From the NCBI GenBank assembly GCA_018609935.1, contig JAHENH010000135.1:1-15513 (forward strand): 15,513 bases of DNA, read 5' to 3'. Of this stretch, positions 7,557 to 13,351 are shown one piece after another. The notes beneath the pieces were generated by a model. That model was given only the letters and a program-made list of their open reading frames with translations. It ran no database searches and was not told where the DNA came from. Numbering within the stretch: the stretch's first letter is position 1; every line of letters starts with the position of its first letter. The translations under genes were made by a program, and so were the position numbers. This DNA is from Halobacteriales archaeon (GTDB taxonomy: Archaea > Halobacteriota > Halobacteria > Halorutilales > JAHENH01).

Positions 7557-8111
7557 TTATAATAGTTCTAAATCTTGTAGTTCTTTGATTACTTTTTCTG
7601 CTCCCTTTCTTATTTGGGTTTCTTCGCTTGCTCCTGTAATAATCGTCTTCCCACTTGAGAATAATAATAATGCTACTGGTGGATTATCTAGTCTATATAT
7701 TAGACCTGGGAATTCTTCTGGTTCATATTCTACTTTTTCGAGCCCTATACCTACTGCTAGGGCATTGAGGTTTAGACTGCTTCCTAGGTCTGTGCTTGCT
7801 ACTATATTTTCTACTTTTATTTCTGGTTTTTCATCTATTTTTATCCCTATTTCTTTAAGTTTTTCTATGAATGAATTTATTGCCTTATCTATGTCTTCTA
7901 TGTTTCTAGCTCCGGTACATACCAGTTTTTTAGATTCAAAAAAGAGTATTGAAAGATCTGGATTTTCTATTCTATATATTAGTCCGGGAAAGTCATCTGA
8001 GTCATATCTTGCTTCAGGTAGCTTAGACGACATTTCACCTAGATCCAACTCATTTTCAGTTTTTATTACTGTTGAAGCCACAATATTTTCTACTGTTATA
8101 TCTAGTTCCAT
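7557..8111 (-). CDS. tbp: TATA-box-binding protein (TBP)
   Basis: TBP binds and bends the TATA box and recruits TFB and RNA polymerase. The 184 residues are the typical archaeal length, formed by two direct repeats of about 90 residues, each with the pattern 'VENIVAS', 'FPGLIYR', 'LLLFSSGK' and 'TGA' (repeat 1 about 5-92, repeat 2 about 100-184). The phenylalanines and valines that wedge DNA lie within these strands. It ends without the long acidic tail seen in some archaeal TBPs. A TATA-like gttttaaag lies about 26-33 nt before the ATG, implying a leaderless mRNA. Its partner TFB is encoded about 5 kb away. Very secure identification. Confidence 0.97.
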   Translation of the reverse strand: MELDITVENIVASTVIKTENELDLGEMSSKLPEARYDSDDFPGLIYRIENPDLSILFFESKKLVCTGARNIEDIDKAINSFIEKLKEIGIKIDEKPEIKVENIVASTDLGSSLNLNALAVGIGLEKVEYEPEEFPGLIYRLDNPPVALLLFSSGKTIITGASEETQIRKGAEKVIKELQDLELL

Positions 8112-8136
8112 TTTAATATAATTTATATAAAAGAAC

Positions 8137-8144
8137 TTTAAAAC
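8137..8144 (-). promoter_or_regulatory. TATA-like box of the TBP gene
   Basis: On the minus strand gttttaaag sits about 26-33 nt before the TBP ATG at 8111. A second AT-rich element, ttttatataaa, lies closer (about 12-22 nt) and is too near to place TATA correctly unless the start codon is further downstream. Confidence 0.4.
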
Positions 8145-8465
8145 ACCTTTTATATGAACCGAAAAATTTCTAAAAAAGATAGATTTAATACTATAGAAAA
8201 TTTTGTTTTTAATTATTTTACTGTAATAAAAACAAAAAAATATATATTAAATAAAAAAATATATAGAAAAGCATAAAAATATATATATTATTCACTGGAG
8301 AACTAATTATAACTAAAATAAATCTCTATAAAACAAAAAAATAAAAACTATATATAAAACTAAAATCAAAAACTCCACCTCCAAAACAACTAAAAATAAA
8401 AAACAAAATTAATAGGATAATCCAATCTGGAATATTATTTGAAGTTACTATCAAAATACTCAATT

Positions 8466-8486
8466 ATGGATAGATAACTAATCCAT
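8466..8486. promoter_or_regulatory. Inverted repeat upstream of the gene at 8566
   Basis: ATGGAT (8466-8471) and ATCCAT (8481-8486) are perfect complements separated by nine bases, about 45 bp upstream of the TATA-like box of the plus-strand gene. The position would suit an activator or operator site for a dimeric regulator. A six-base arm can arise by chance in this DNA. Confidence 0.25.
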
Positions 8487-8528
8487 CAGTTTTTCATCAA
8501 CTAAACTAACCATATCAAAAATCTATAA

Positions 8529-8538
8529 GTATATATAA
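8529..8538 (+). promoter_or_regulatory. TATA-like box for the gene at 8566
   Basis: gtatatataac lies about 28-37 nt before the ATG at 8566, consistent with a transcript beginning very close to the start codon. A weak purine stretch (aagga, 8554-8558) could instead serve as a ribosome site. Confidence 0.45.
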
Positions 8539-8565
8539 CTATTTAGAATATGTAAGGATAAAGAA

Positions 8566-8940
8566 ATGGTGGTGATTGATTTTAATATTAAAACTCAAAA
8601 CTCTGATTTTATAAAGGAGTTTTTAGAACTAGAAAACTCGCTGAATAAGAATTTTGAGAAAAAAATAAAAAAAGGAGTTTCTATAAAATATAATGATCAT
8701 AGTGAATTGGTTGAACCAGTGCCAGAACTTGAAGACTGGCCTGGGTGTGGAGACGAAATAGATTGTATAGATATAAATTTTTCTCTCAACATTGAGGAAC
8801 CTGAATTAGTAGACGAGATATCTCAGTGGCTTTATAAAAAATTAGAAAAACAAGAACCTATGCCTTTCTTGGATATTGAAGGTAAAAATACTGCACTATT
8901 AGAAAGAGAAATAAAAAGAAACATAAAAAAACATTTATAA
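8566..8940 (+). CDS. Uncharacterised small acidic-basic protein
   Basis: I do not recognise this 124-residue protein. It has no membrane segment or signal. The start is hydrophobic-beta ('MVVIDFNIKT'), followed by a helical lysine-rich stretch (about 12-37), an acidic loop 'PVPELEDWPGCGDEIDCIDI' (51-70) with two cysteines (61, 67), and a helical C-terminal half ending in 'REIKRNIKKHL'. It could be a small alpha/beta fold; two cysteines alone do not make a metal site. The ATG is supported by a TATA-like box at the leaderless distance. It is transcribed divergently from TBP and converges on the RAM-domain gene. Function unknown. Confidence 0.7.
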   Translation: MVVIDFNIKTQNSDFIKEFLELENSLNKNFEKKIKKGVSIKYNDHSELVEPVPELEDWPGCGDEIDCIDINFSLNIEEPELVDEISQWLYKKLEKQEPMPFLDIEGKNTALLEREIKRNIKKHL

Positions 8941-9218
8941 AATAAAACTTAAAACCTAATTTAATCAAATAAAAAAGTGAAATAAAAATAATGTTTAGTA
9001 AATTCTTAAATGAATATTTATTTTTCTCTATTAAAATACAAATAATATCTATCAAAAGACAACTATTTGCTATAATACGATCTAACTATATAGAACTAAA
9101 AAAATAAAATAAATTAAAAAAATTTAATTAATCAGTCTGAATTTTGATAAATTTCTTTTTATATAATAAAAAATAAAAATATTATTTTAGTTTTATAGGT
9201 TAATGTTTCATATTAGGG

Positions 9219-9446
9219 CTATGTAGCTATACAGGTTTTAGTTTCATCTATTCCTTCTATGTCTTGTATTTTCCCAGCTACAATATTTAAGATTTCATTA
9301 GTTTCCTCGACTTTAATTTTAACAATAACGTCGTATTTACCAGTGACACTATCAGCTTTTTCAATTTTCTTTATTTTTCTTATCTTTTCTAAGGCAGATT
9401 GAACAAACCCTGTCTTCGCTTTTATTAATACATAACTTTTTACCAT
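9219..9446 (-). CDS. Stand-alone RAM domain (Lrp/AsnC-type ligand-binding) protein
   Basis: The 75 residues form one RAM domain, the C-terminal effector-binding half of Lrp/AsnC regulators, without the helix-turn-helix. The beta-alpha-beta-beta-alpha-beta pattern is clear: 'KSYVLIKAKTG' (3-13), helix about 14-28, 'KADSVTGKYDVIVKIKV' (30-46) with the signature G-x-YD, a second helix about 48-61, and 'IDETKTCIAT' (66-75). Such single-domain proteins form oligomers that bind amino acids and are common in archaea. Lacking a DNA-binding part, it may modulate full-length Lrp partners or act as a metabolite sensor; no such partner is encoded in this window. A TATA-like box lies 25-32 nt upstream. 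Confidence 0.88.
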   Translation of the reverse strand: MVKSYVLIKAKTGFVQSALEKIRKIKKIEKADSVTGKYDVIVKIKVEETNEILNIVAGKIQDIEGIDETKTCIAT

Positions 9447-9470
9447 TGTATTAGTTTAAAATTTATGTGT

Positions 9471-9478
9471 ATTAAAAA
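9471..9478 (-). promoter_or_regulatory. TATA-like box of the RAM-domain gene
   Basis: On the minus strand gctttttaatac contains an AT-rich core 25-32 nt before the ATG at 9446, the spacing expected for a leaderless archaeal transcript. Confidence 0.45.
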
Positions 9479-9663
9479 GCTATTTTTACGTATTTCTATA
9501 CATTTTTATATAGGATAAGATTTGGTTCATTTAAAAAATTGAAATATATTATAGTTTCACTTTATTTAATAACAAAAATTATAATAAAGAAATAAATTTC
9601 TATAATAATTTAATATATACTATTTATTTTAAACATTGTGGGCTTTATAAGGTAGGTTTAGGT

Positions 9664-9684
9664 CCACCCCTCGATAAAGGGAAA
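9664..9684 (-). promoter_or_regulatory. Isolated copy of the G-rich motif found in the 75-bp repeats
   Basis: On the minus strand TTTCCCTTTATCGAGGGGTG matches the repeat end TTTACGTTTGGGACGAGGGGTG at TTT, C, TTT and the exact nine-base core CGAGGGGTG. It lies just downstream of the zinc-ribbon gene. If the 75-bp units bind an initiator or other factor, this could be another site; chance similarity is possible. Confidence 0.25.
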
Positions 9685-9704
9685 TGAACTAGGTAAAGAA
9701 TAGT

Positions 9705-9854
9705 TTATTCTGTTTGTATATATTGTTTTATAGATTTACATTTTGTACAGTATTCATTTATATTTTTTTGAGAACATACTATATACTGTATTGTTCCGCA
9801 GTTACTACATCTATATGTTTTTTCATTTATTTGAGTATTATTTAAGGATAGCAT
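9705..9854 (-). CDS. Very small zinc-ribbon protein (49 residues)
   Basis: A short minus-strand frame from ATG (9854) to TAA (9705) encodes 49 residues with 'YRCSNCGTIQYI' (C16, C19) and 'EYCTKCKSI' (C36, C39): two CxxC knuckles 16 residues apart, a rubredoxin-like or zinc-ribbon arrangement. Tiny proteins of this kind are numerous in haloarchaea and relatives, and some have regulatory roles there. A TATA-like tttttaaaaag lies about 22-32 nt before the ATG, in keeping with leaderless transcription. The gene sits between the RAM-domain gene and the tnpB relic and belongs to no operon. Specific function unknown; the four cysteines in correct spacing make it very likely a real gene despite its size. 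Confidence 0.7.
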   Translation of the reverse strand: MLSLNNTQINEKTYRCSNCGTIQYIVCSQKNINEYCTKCKSIKQYIQTE

Positions 9855-9942
9855 ATATTAAAATAAAGAATAACTTTTTAAAAATTTTTTTAAGACATTG
9901 ACACAATCATTTTTTAGTATTTTACGTTAATTACAGGCTAAG

Positions 9943-9975
9943 TCTCCGTGTTTAAGCGTGGGGGTGTAGTTGTCA
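9943..9975 (+). repeat. IS200/IS605-type end hairpin followed by gtagttgtca
   Basis: CTCCGTG (9944-9950) pairs with the GCGTGGGGG arm (about 9956-9964) through several G-T wobbles, so the hairpin is stable only as plus-strand DNA or RNA. It is followed by gtagttgtca. In my memory of tnpB elements, a hairpin with a G-rich 3' arm followed by (g)tagttgtca or similar marks a transposon end. This could be the other end of the element at 10034-10246 or the remnant of a second one. Confidence 0.45.
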
Positions 9976-10019
9976 GGTGATTGAATTAAACTTTTTTGTT
10001 AATGGATAGTTGGGGTTTC

Positions 10020-10236
10020 AACCTAAAACCTAGGTGTTTGTATGGCTATATAGTGTAGTAGTCGGTGCGGTGGCACAGCCTACCTTAGAAACAAAGAGGG
10101 GAATTAATCAAAATGCCACCTATGTAAGATAGGCCCAACGCAAGTCGCAAACCCGTAAGTTGTCTCCGTGGAATCAGCATAAACCGAACCCTCATTGTAA
10201 GGAATCTCTGTCCTTTCAAGGCGAAGAGGATGTCAA
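10020..10236 (+). ncRNA. Probable right-end (omega/reRNA-like) structured region of a tnpB element
   Basis: Several stems lie in series on the plus strand: GGTTT/AAACC near 10014-10030, an outer GGCT/AGCC around GTGC/GCAC near 10044-10080, CCTAT/ATAGG with loop gtaag at 10119-10133, and the terminal hairpin at about 10203-10230 followed by gaggatgtcaa. In IS200/IS605 elements the tnpB 3' end overlaps a structured guide-scaffold RNA that finishes at the right end; the terminal motif ggaatct...gaggatgtcaa is the familiar form of that end. The match is by recollection, not by search. There is no intact tnpB upstream. Confidence 0.5.
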
Positions 10237-10246
10237 GAAGTTTTAG
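10034..10246 (+). pseudogene. Relic of the C-terminus of a TnpB-type protein
   Basis: One plus-strand frame reads 'VVVGAVAQPTLETKRGIN' from about 10058, meets a TAG at 10130-10132, then continues open to TAG at 10244-10246, ending 'KESLSFQGEEDVKKF'. The ending is what the right-end hairpin of IS1341-type elements encodes when tnpB reads through it. No RuvC motifs or zinc finger remain upstream, and the frame is closed at 10031. The minus-strand frame over the same DNA (10085-10270) is an antisense shadow. Best read as a decayed element of which only the RNA-encoding 3' end survives. Confidence 0.45.
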
Positions 10247-10363
10247 TGATAGTTTTTCAAGGCTCTTCAAGGGCTGTTAGGTAGGTTAATCTACAGTTTG
10301 ATTTAAAAAAATTATTATTTCTTTTATTAATCTACAACAATATAGTTTTATGTATTAGACATT

Positions 10364-10374
10364 CTATAATTTAT
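10364..10374 (+). promoter_or_regulatory. TATA-like box of the coiled-coil gene
   Basis: ctataatttat lies about 18-28 nt before the ATG at 10392. The distance is slightly short but compatible with a transcript starting at or near the ATG, which is preceded by tctagg with little room for a ribosome site. Confidence 0.35.
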
Positions 10375-10391
10375 TAAGTAAAAAATCTAGG

Positions 10392-11618
10392 ATGTCTATT
10401 ATTAAAAGTATAAAGAAGATTTTTTCTGGTGAAAAAGAAACTATTGAAATAAATTATACTGAAGCTAGTGATTTTTTTAAGGATAGAAAAAAAGAACAAA
10501 TAACTTCAACAGAAAATAGAGTAGATAGTTATATATCAAATACTCGGGATATACTTGAAGAAATGGAGGAAGAGTTGGAGAAATTAAGAGAATACAGTGA
10601 TAAAGAAGATGTTAAAGTTATTGAAAATGTGGTTGAAAGCTTTTATCGTTCACAGAAACGTCTTATTGATAGATTTAATCCGTCAAGTGATATAAAAAAG
10701 CATAGGGATGAACTTGAGAAATTTATAGATAATTTTAATGATGTTTCGAATACTGAAGTACAAGTTATGAAAAGAGTTGAGAATAATTCCGATTTTCAGT
10801 TTATGTCAATGGAAAAACTAATAAATCATTTTGAGGAGATTGAGAACTTTATAAAAAACGATTATATAATAATTGAAAGATTTGATAAAATAAAAAAGTT
10901 AGAGAATGAGGTTAATTCTCTTCATAATGACATAAAAAAAATAGAAAGTAATATAGATATAGTTGATATAGATGAATTTATTTCAGAAATAGATAAAATA
11001 GAAGAAGAAATTGAAGAAATAAGAAATAGTGATGAATGGAGAAAAAAGAAGGAACTGAAATCAGCCCTGGAAGAAAAGAAAAGGAAAAATAAAAAAGTTC
11101 GAAATGATATTTCTTCTTCGATATCTAAGATGGATAGGGGAATTAGAAAGATTGTATATAAAGCTGAAAATGGTGAGATTAATTTTCAACAAGATATTGA
11201 TGATCTAAGGAAACTTCAAAGTAACGAATATACAGAAATAAAAGATATTAATTCTCTTTTAGATGAAACTTTAGAAAAAATTGAAAAAGAAGATATATTG
11301 GGAGATAGACAATTGGAAAATTTCCGAAAAGCCAAAGAAAAAATTACTAGTCCTAATTCAATTTTAGAAAAACCTGAAAAACTAAATAAAAAAACAGAAG
11401 AATTAAAACAAAAACTTGATAAATTTGATATAAATAAGAAACTTGAAAAATTGGAAAAAGAAAAAAATCAAATTAGGGATAAAATAAAAAACAAAAAGAA
11501 GAAGTATAGGAAACAAAAACAGGAACTTAAAAATAAAAAAAATTCCTTAAAAGAAAAACTAAAAAAACTAGAAGAACAACTAAACAAATCAGTTAACACT
11601 AAAATTAAATTAAAATAA
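10392..11618 (+). CDS. Long coiled-coil protein of unknown function
   Basis: The 408 residues are almost wholly helical and charged (K, E, D, I, N), with heptad-like spacing from about 35 to 105, 145 to 250 and 325 to 400. The N-terminus is distinct: 'MSIIKSIKKIFSGE' could be an amphipathic membrane-touching helix, then 'IEINYTEASDFFKDRKKEQI' forms a small non-coiled segment. 'VVESFYRSQKRLIDRF' (about 80-95) is less repetitive and may be a conserved core. There is no ATP-binding or SMC-type head, so automated labels such as chromosome segregation ATPase would be misleading. I have an impression of similar proteins across haloarchaea and methanogens but cannot name the family. It ends 47 bp before the convergent folA gene. 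Confidence 0.85.
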   Translation: MSIIKSIKKIFSGEKETIEINYTEASDFFKDRKKEQITSTENRVDSYISNTRDILEEMEEELEKLREYSDKEDVKVIENVVESFYRSQKRLIDRFNPSSDIKKHRDELEKFIDNFNDVSNTEVQVMKRVENNSDFQFMSMEKLINHFEEIENFIKNDYIIIERFDKIKKLENEVNSLHNDIKKIESNIDIVDIDEFISEIDKIEEEIEEIRNSDEWRKKKELKSALEEKKRKNKKVRNDISSSISKMDRGIRKIVYKAENGEINFQQDIDDLRKLQSNEYTEIKDINSLLDETLEKIEKEDILGDRQLENFRKAKEKITSPNSILEKPEKLNKKTEELKQKLDKFDINKKLEKLEKEKNQIRDKIKNKKKKYRKQKQELKNKKNSLKEKLKKLEEQLNKSVNTKIKLK

Positions 11619-11665
11619 AATATAAAAAACCTACAACCAAAACAATTTTTTAGAACTATAATAAA
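11619..11665. terminator. Short convergent spacer with T-runs on both strands
   Basis: Only 47 bases separate the convergent coiled-coil and folA genes. The plus strand has TTTTTT near 11646-11651 and the minus strand has TTTTTT opposite 11624-11629. Archaeal termination commonly uses such U-tracts without a strong hairpin, so both transcripts plausibly end here. Confidence 0.4.
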
Positions 11666-12163
11666 CTAATTTTTATTTTTGTTTTTTGATTTTCTTTTAT
11701 ATTCTACAAATGATATTTCATCTTTATCATCTCTTTTAATAACTTTCCAATTATCTTTATCCCATTCTGGAAAATAGGTGTCTCCTTTGTATTCTTTATG
11801 TATTTCCGTAATTATGAGTTTATCTACAATATCCAATGTTTGTTTATATACTCTTTCCCCACCTATTATATATATTTTATCACTGTATTTCTCAGCTATT
11901 TTGAACGCTTCATCCAGATTATTAGCTATATGTATATCTTTGTCTGTTTCTATTTTATCTCTTGTAAGAACAATATTTTGTCTTTTAGGTAGGGGTTTAT
12001 AGTTTTCGGGAAGAGATTCATATGTTTTTCTACCCATTAATACGGAATTACCTATTGTTTTTTGTCTGAAATGTTCCATATCTTCAGGATAGTGCCAGGG
12101 TAGCCCTCCATCCTTACCTATTACTCTGTCTTCTGTCATAGCAACAATCAAGATTTTCTTCAT
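11666..12163 (-). CDS. folA: Dihydrofolate reductase
   Basis: DHFR reduces dihydrofolate to tetrahydrofolate with NADPH. The 165 residues are the normal length, and the motifs are all present: 'VAMTEDRVIGKDGGLPWHYPEDM' region with W23 and the catalytic acid D28, 'MGRKTYES' (43-50, NADPH binding), 'IVLTRD' (64-69), and 'IYIIGGERVY' (97-106, the GG cofactor turn). The C-terminus carries a short lysine/asparagine tail, 'KRKSKNKNKN', beyond the usual final strand. Its ATG overlaps the ThyA stop as ATGA, so the two are translated from one message, and DHFR regenerates the folate that ThyA oxidises. A haloarchaeal hts-hdrB pair has the same order in my recollection. Identification is secure. Confidence 0.96.
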   Translation of the reverse strand: MKKILIVAMTEDRVIGKDGGLPWHYPEDMEHFRQKTIGNSVLMGRKTYESLPENYKPLPKRQNIVLTRDKIETDKDIHIANNLDEAFKIAEKYSDKIYIIGGERVYKQTLDIVDKLIITEIHKEYKGDTYFPEWDKDNWKVIKRDDKDEISFVEYKRKSKNKNKN

Positions 12164-13185
12164 TCTGCTACTTCAAAATCAATACCAGGATGTGGGTTAT
12201 AATTTTTTAATTCGAAATCTTTGAATTTTAATTTATCTAAAGGTTTATCTTTAATCATTATCTTAGGTTTCTCTCTTGGCTTTCTAGATAGTTGTTTTAG
12301 AAGTCTTGGAAGATGATCAAATCCTTTTTCTTTTTCTTTTGGTGCATTTTTTTCTATCCAATCAATAATTTTTTTATAATCTTCTTTTAAAGAAATTTCA
12401 TCCATCATTTCTATTATTTTATCTAGGTTCTCTTTATACCAATTCCCTCTTCCGTTTTTTCCACAATATATATGGGCATCGATTATTGTATGAGAAAACC
12501 TACCTATTTCAAAATTTGTTCGTTGTGCTAAAATTTTAGCTATCAATGAATATGCTGCGATATTAAAAGGAACTCCAAGGGCTATATCTCCTGATCTTTG
12601 AGTCAGATGAAGATTTAGCTCATTATTTTGTATATTTATAATCCATGTATAATGACAAGGAGGGAGTGTCGAAACAGCTGCATTTGCAGGATGCCAAGCA
12701 TTTACTACAAGCCTTCTAGAGTTTTGGTTTTTATCCGGGTTTTCACCTTTCAATGTATCTATTAAATATTGGATCTGATCAAAAGTTTTTCTATTATCAG
12801 ATTCTACATTAACCCAATTATTTCTTTCATCCGGCCAACTTTCACCATCTAATCTAGATTCTTCTTTTGGAATAGGATATCTTCTCCAAAATCTTCCATA
12901 AGCAGTATCGAGTCTTCCCTTAGTATCTGCCCAAGTATCCCATATACTAGTATCCTCTCTAAGATTTCTTATATGTTCTTCACCTGAGAAATACCATAAA
13001 AGCTCATGTATCAAAGAATTCCATCTAAAACCAGACATATCCTTAGTTGTTAATAATGGAAATCCTTCCTTTAAATCTACTATATATGATTCGGAAAAAC
13101 TTGATATAGTGTCAACGTCTGTTCTGTTTTCCTTATATCTACCTTTATTTATGGTATTCTCTACAAGTCTGTGGTACTCATCCAT
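12160..13185 (-). CDS. thyA: Thymidylate synthase (ThyA)
   Basis: ThyA methylates dUMP to dTMP using methylene-tetrahydrofolate. Over 341 residues the catalytic features are in place: R21 in 'ENRTD', 'HELLWYFSGE' (60-69), 'WDTWAD' (82-87), 'YGRFWRRY' (96-103), phosphate-binding R157/R158, the nucleophile C177 in 'LPPCHYTW', 'LTQRSGDIALGVPFNIAAY' (194-212) and 'DAHIYCG' (236-242). It is longer than the Escherichia coli enzyme because of an insertion at about 104-135 ('PKEESRLDGESWPDERNNW' and on), which I associate with haloarchaeal ThyA, as I do CHYTW in place of the usual CHAFF. The stop overlaps the folA ATG. A TATA-like box lies about 32-43 nt upstream. Active-site residues look intact. 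Confidence 0.96.
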   Translation of the reverse strand: MDEYHRLVENTINKGRYKENRTDVDTISSFSESYIVDLKEGFPLLTTKDMSGFRWNSLIHELLWYFSGEEHIRNLREDTSIWDTWADTKGRLDTAYGRFWRRYPIPKEESRLDGESWPDERNNWVNVESDNRKTFDQIQYLIDTLKGENPDKNQNSRRLVVNAWHPANAAVSTLPPCHYTWIINIQNNELNLHLTQRSGDIALGVPFNIAAYSLIAKILAQRTNFEIGRFSHTIIDAHIYCGKNGRGNWYKENLDKIIEMMDEISLKEDYKKIIDWIEKNAPKEKEKGFDHLPRLLKQLSRKPREKPKIMIKDKPLDKLKFKDFELKNYNPHPGIDFEVAE

Positions 13186-13216
13186 ACAATCATATATAAT
13201 TTAGAACAAACAATAA

Positions 13217-13228
13217 CCTTTTATATTC
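13217..13228 (-). promoter_or_regulatory. TATA-like box of the thyA-folA operon
   Basis: On the minus strand gaatataaaagg lies about 32-43 nt before the thyA ATG at 13185 and would give a leader of about ten nucleotides. A closer ttatatatga (13191-13200) is too near the ATG to serve. Confidence 0.4.
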
Positions 13229-13351
13229 AAATAAATACCTAATTGATTTTTTTAACTTAGGATTTTTTGATTTCTAATTCTTTTCTATGTTGAAATTATA
13301 AAAAGTCTACTAATAATCTGAATATTAAGAATTCATTTTTTTAGTTTTAGA

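Larger units (their letters stand above)
8112..8565. other. Divergent intergenic region between TBP and the gene at 8566
   Basis: These 454 bases separate two divergently transcribed genes and hold both promoters. The middle is low-complexity A-rich DNA with no plausible frame. A short inverted repeat is present at 8466-8486. No RNA gene is recognisable. Confidence 0.5.
9855..10391. other. Intergenic region holding a transposon relic
   Basis: The stretch between the zinc-ribbon gene and the coiled-coil gene holds, in order, the zinc-ribbon promoter (about 9876-9886), a G+C-richer block with IS200/IS605-type end hairpins and a tnpB 3' relic (about 9940-10246), and the AT-rich promoter region of the gene at 10392. 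Confidence 0.6.

Noticed and set aside
7585..8121. 178-codon plus-strand frame.
   Set aside because: Exactly opposite TBP, serine-rich with no motif; it is a shadow.
8858..9055. 65-codon minus-strand hydrophobic frame overlapping the 3' end of the gene at 8566.
   Set aside because: Low-complexity A/T DNA read as Ile/Phe/Leu; no start context and overlaps a better gene.
9640..9700. A short G+C-containing stretch considered as a tRNA or small RNA gene.
   Set aside because: No acceptor, anticodon or T-loop pattern can be folded; only a four-base hairpin and the G-rich motif remain.
10085..10270. 61-codon minus-strand frame.
   Set aside because: It lies antisense to the tnpB 3' relic and right-end RNA region; the G-T pairs and the end motif point to the plus strand. 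Its apparent conservation would be a by-product.
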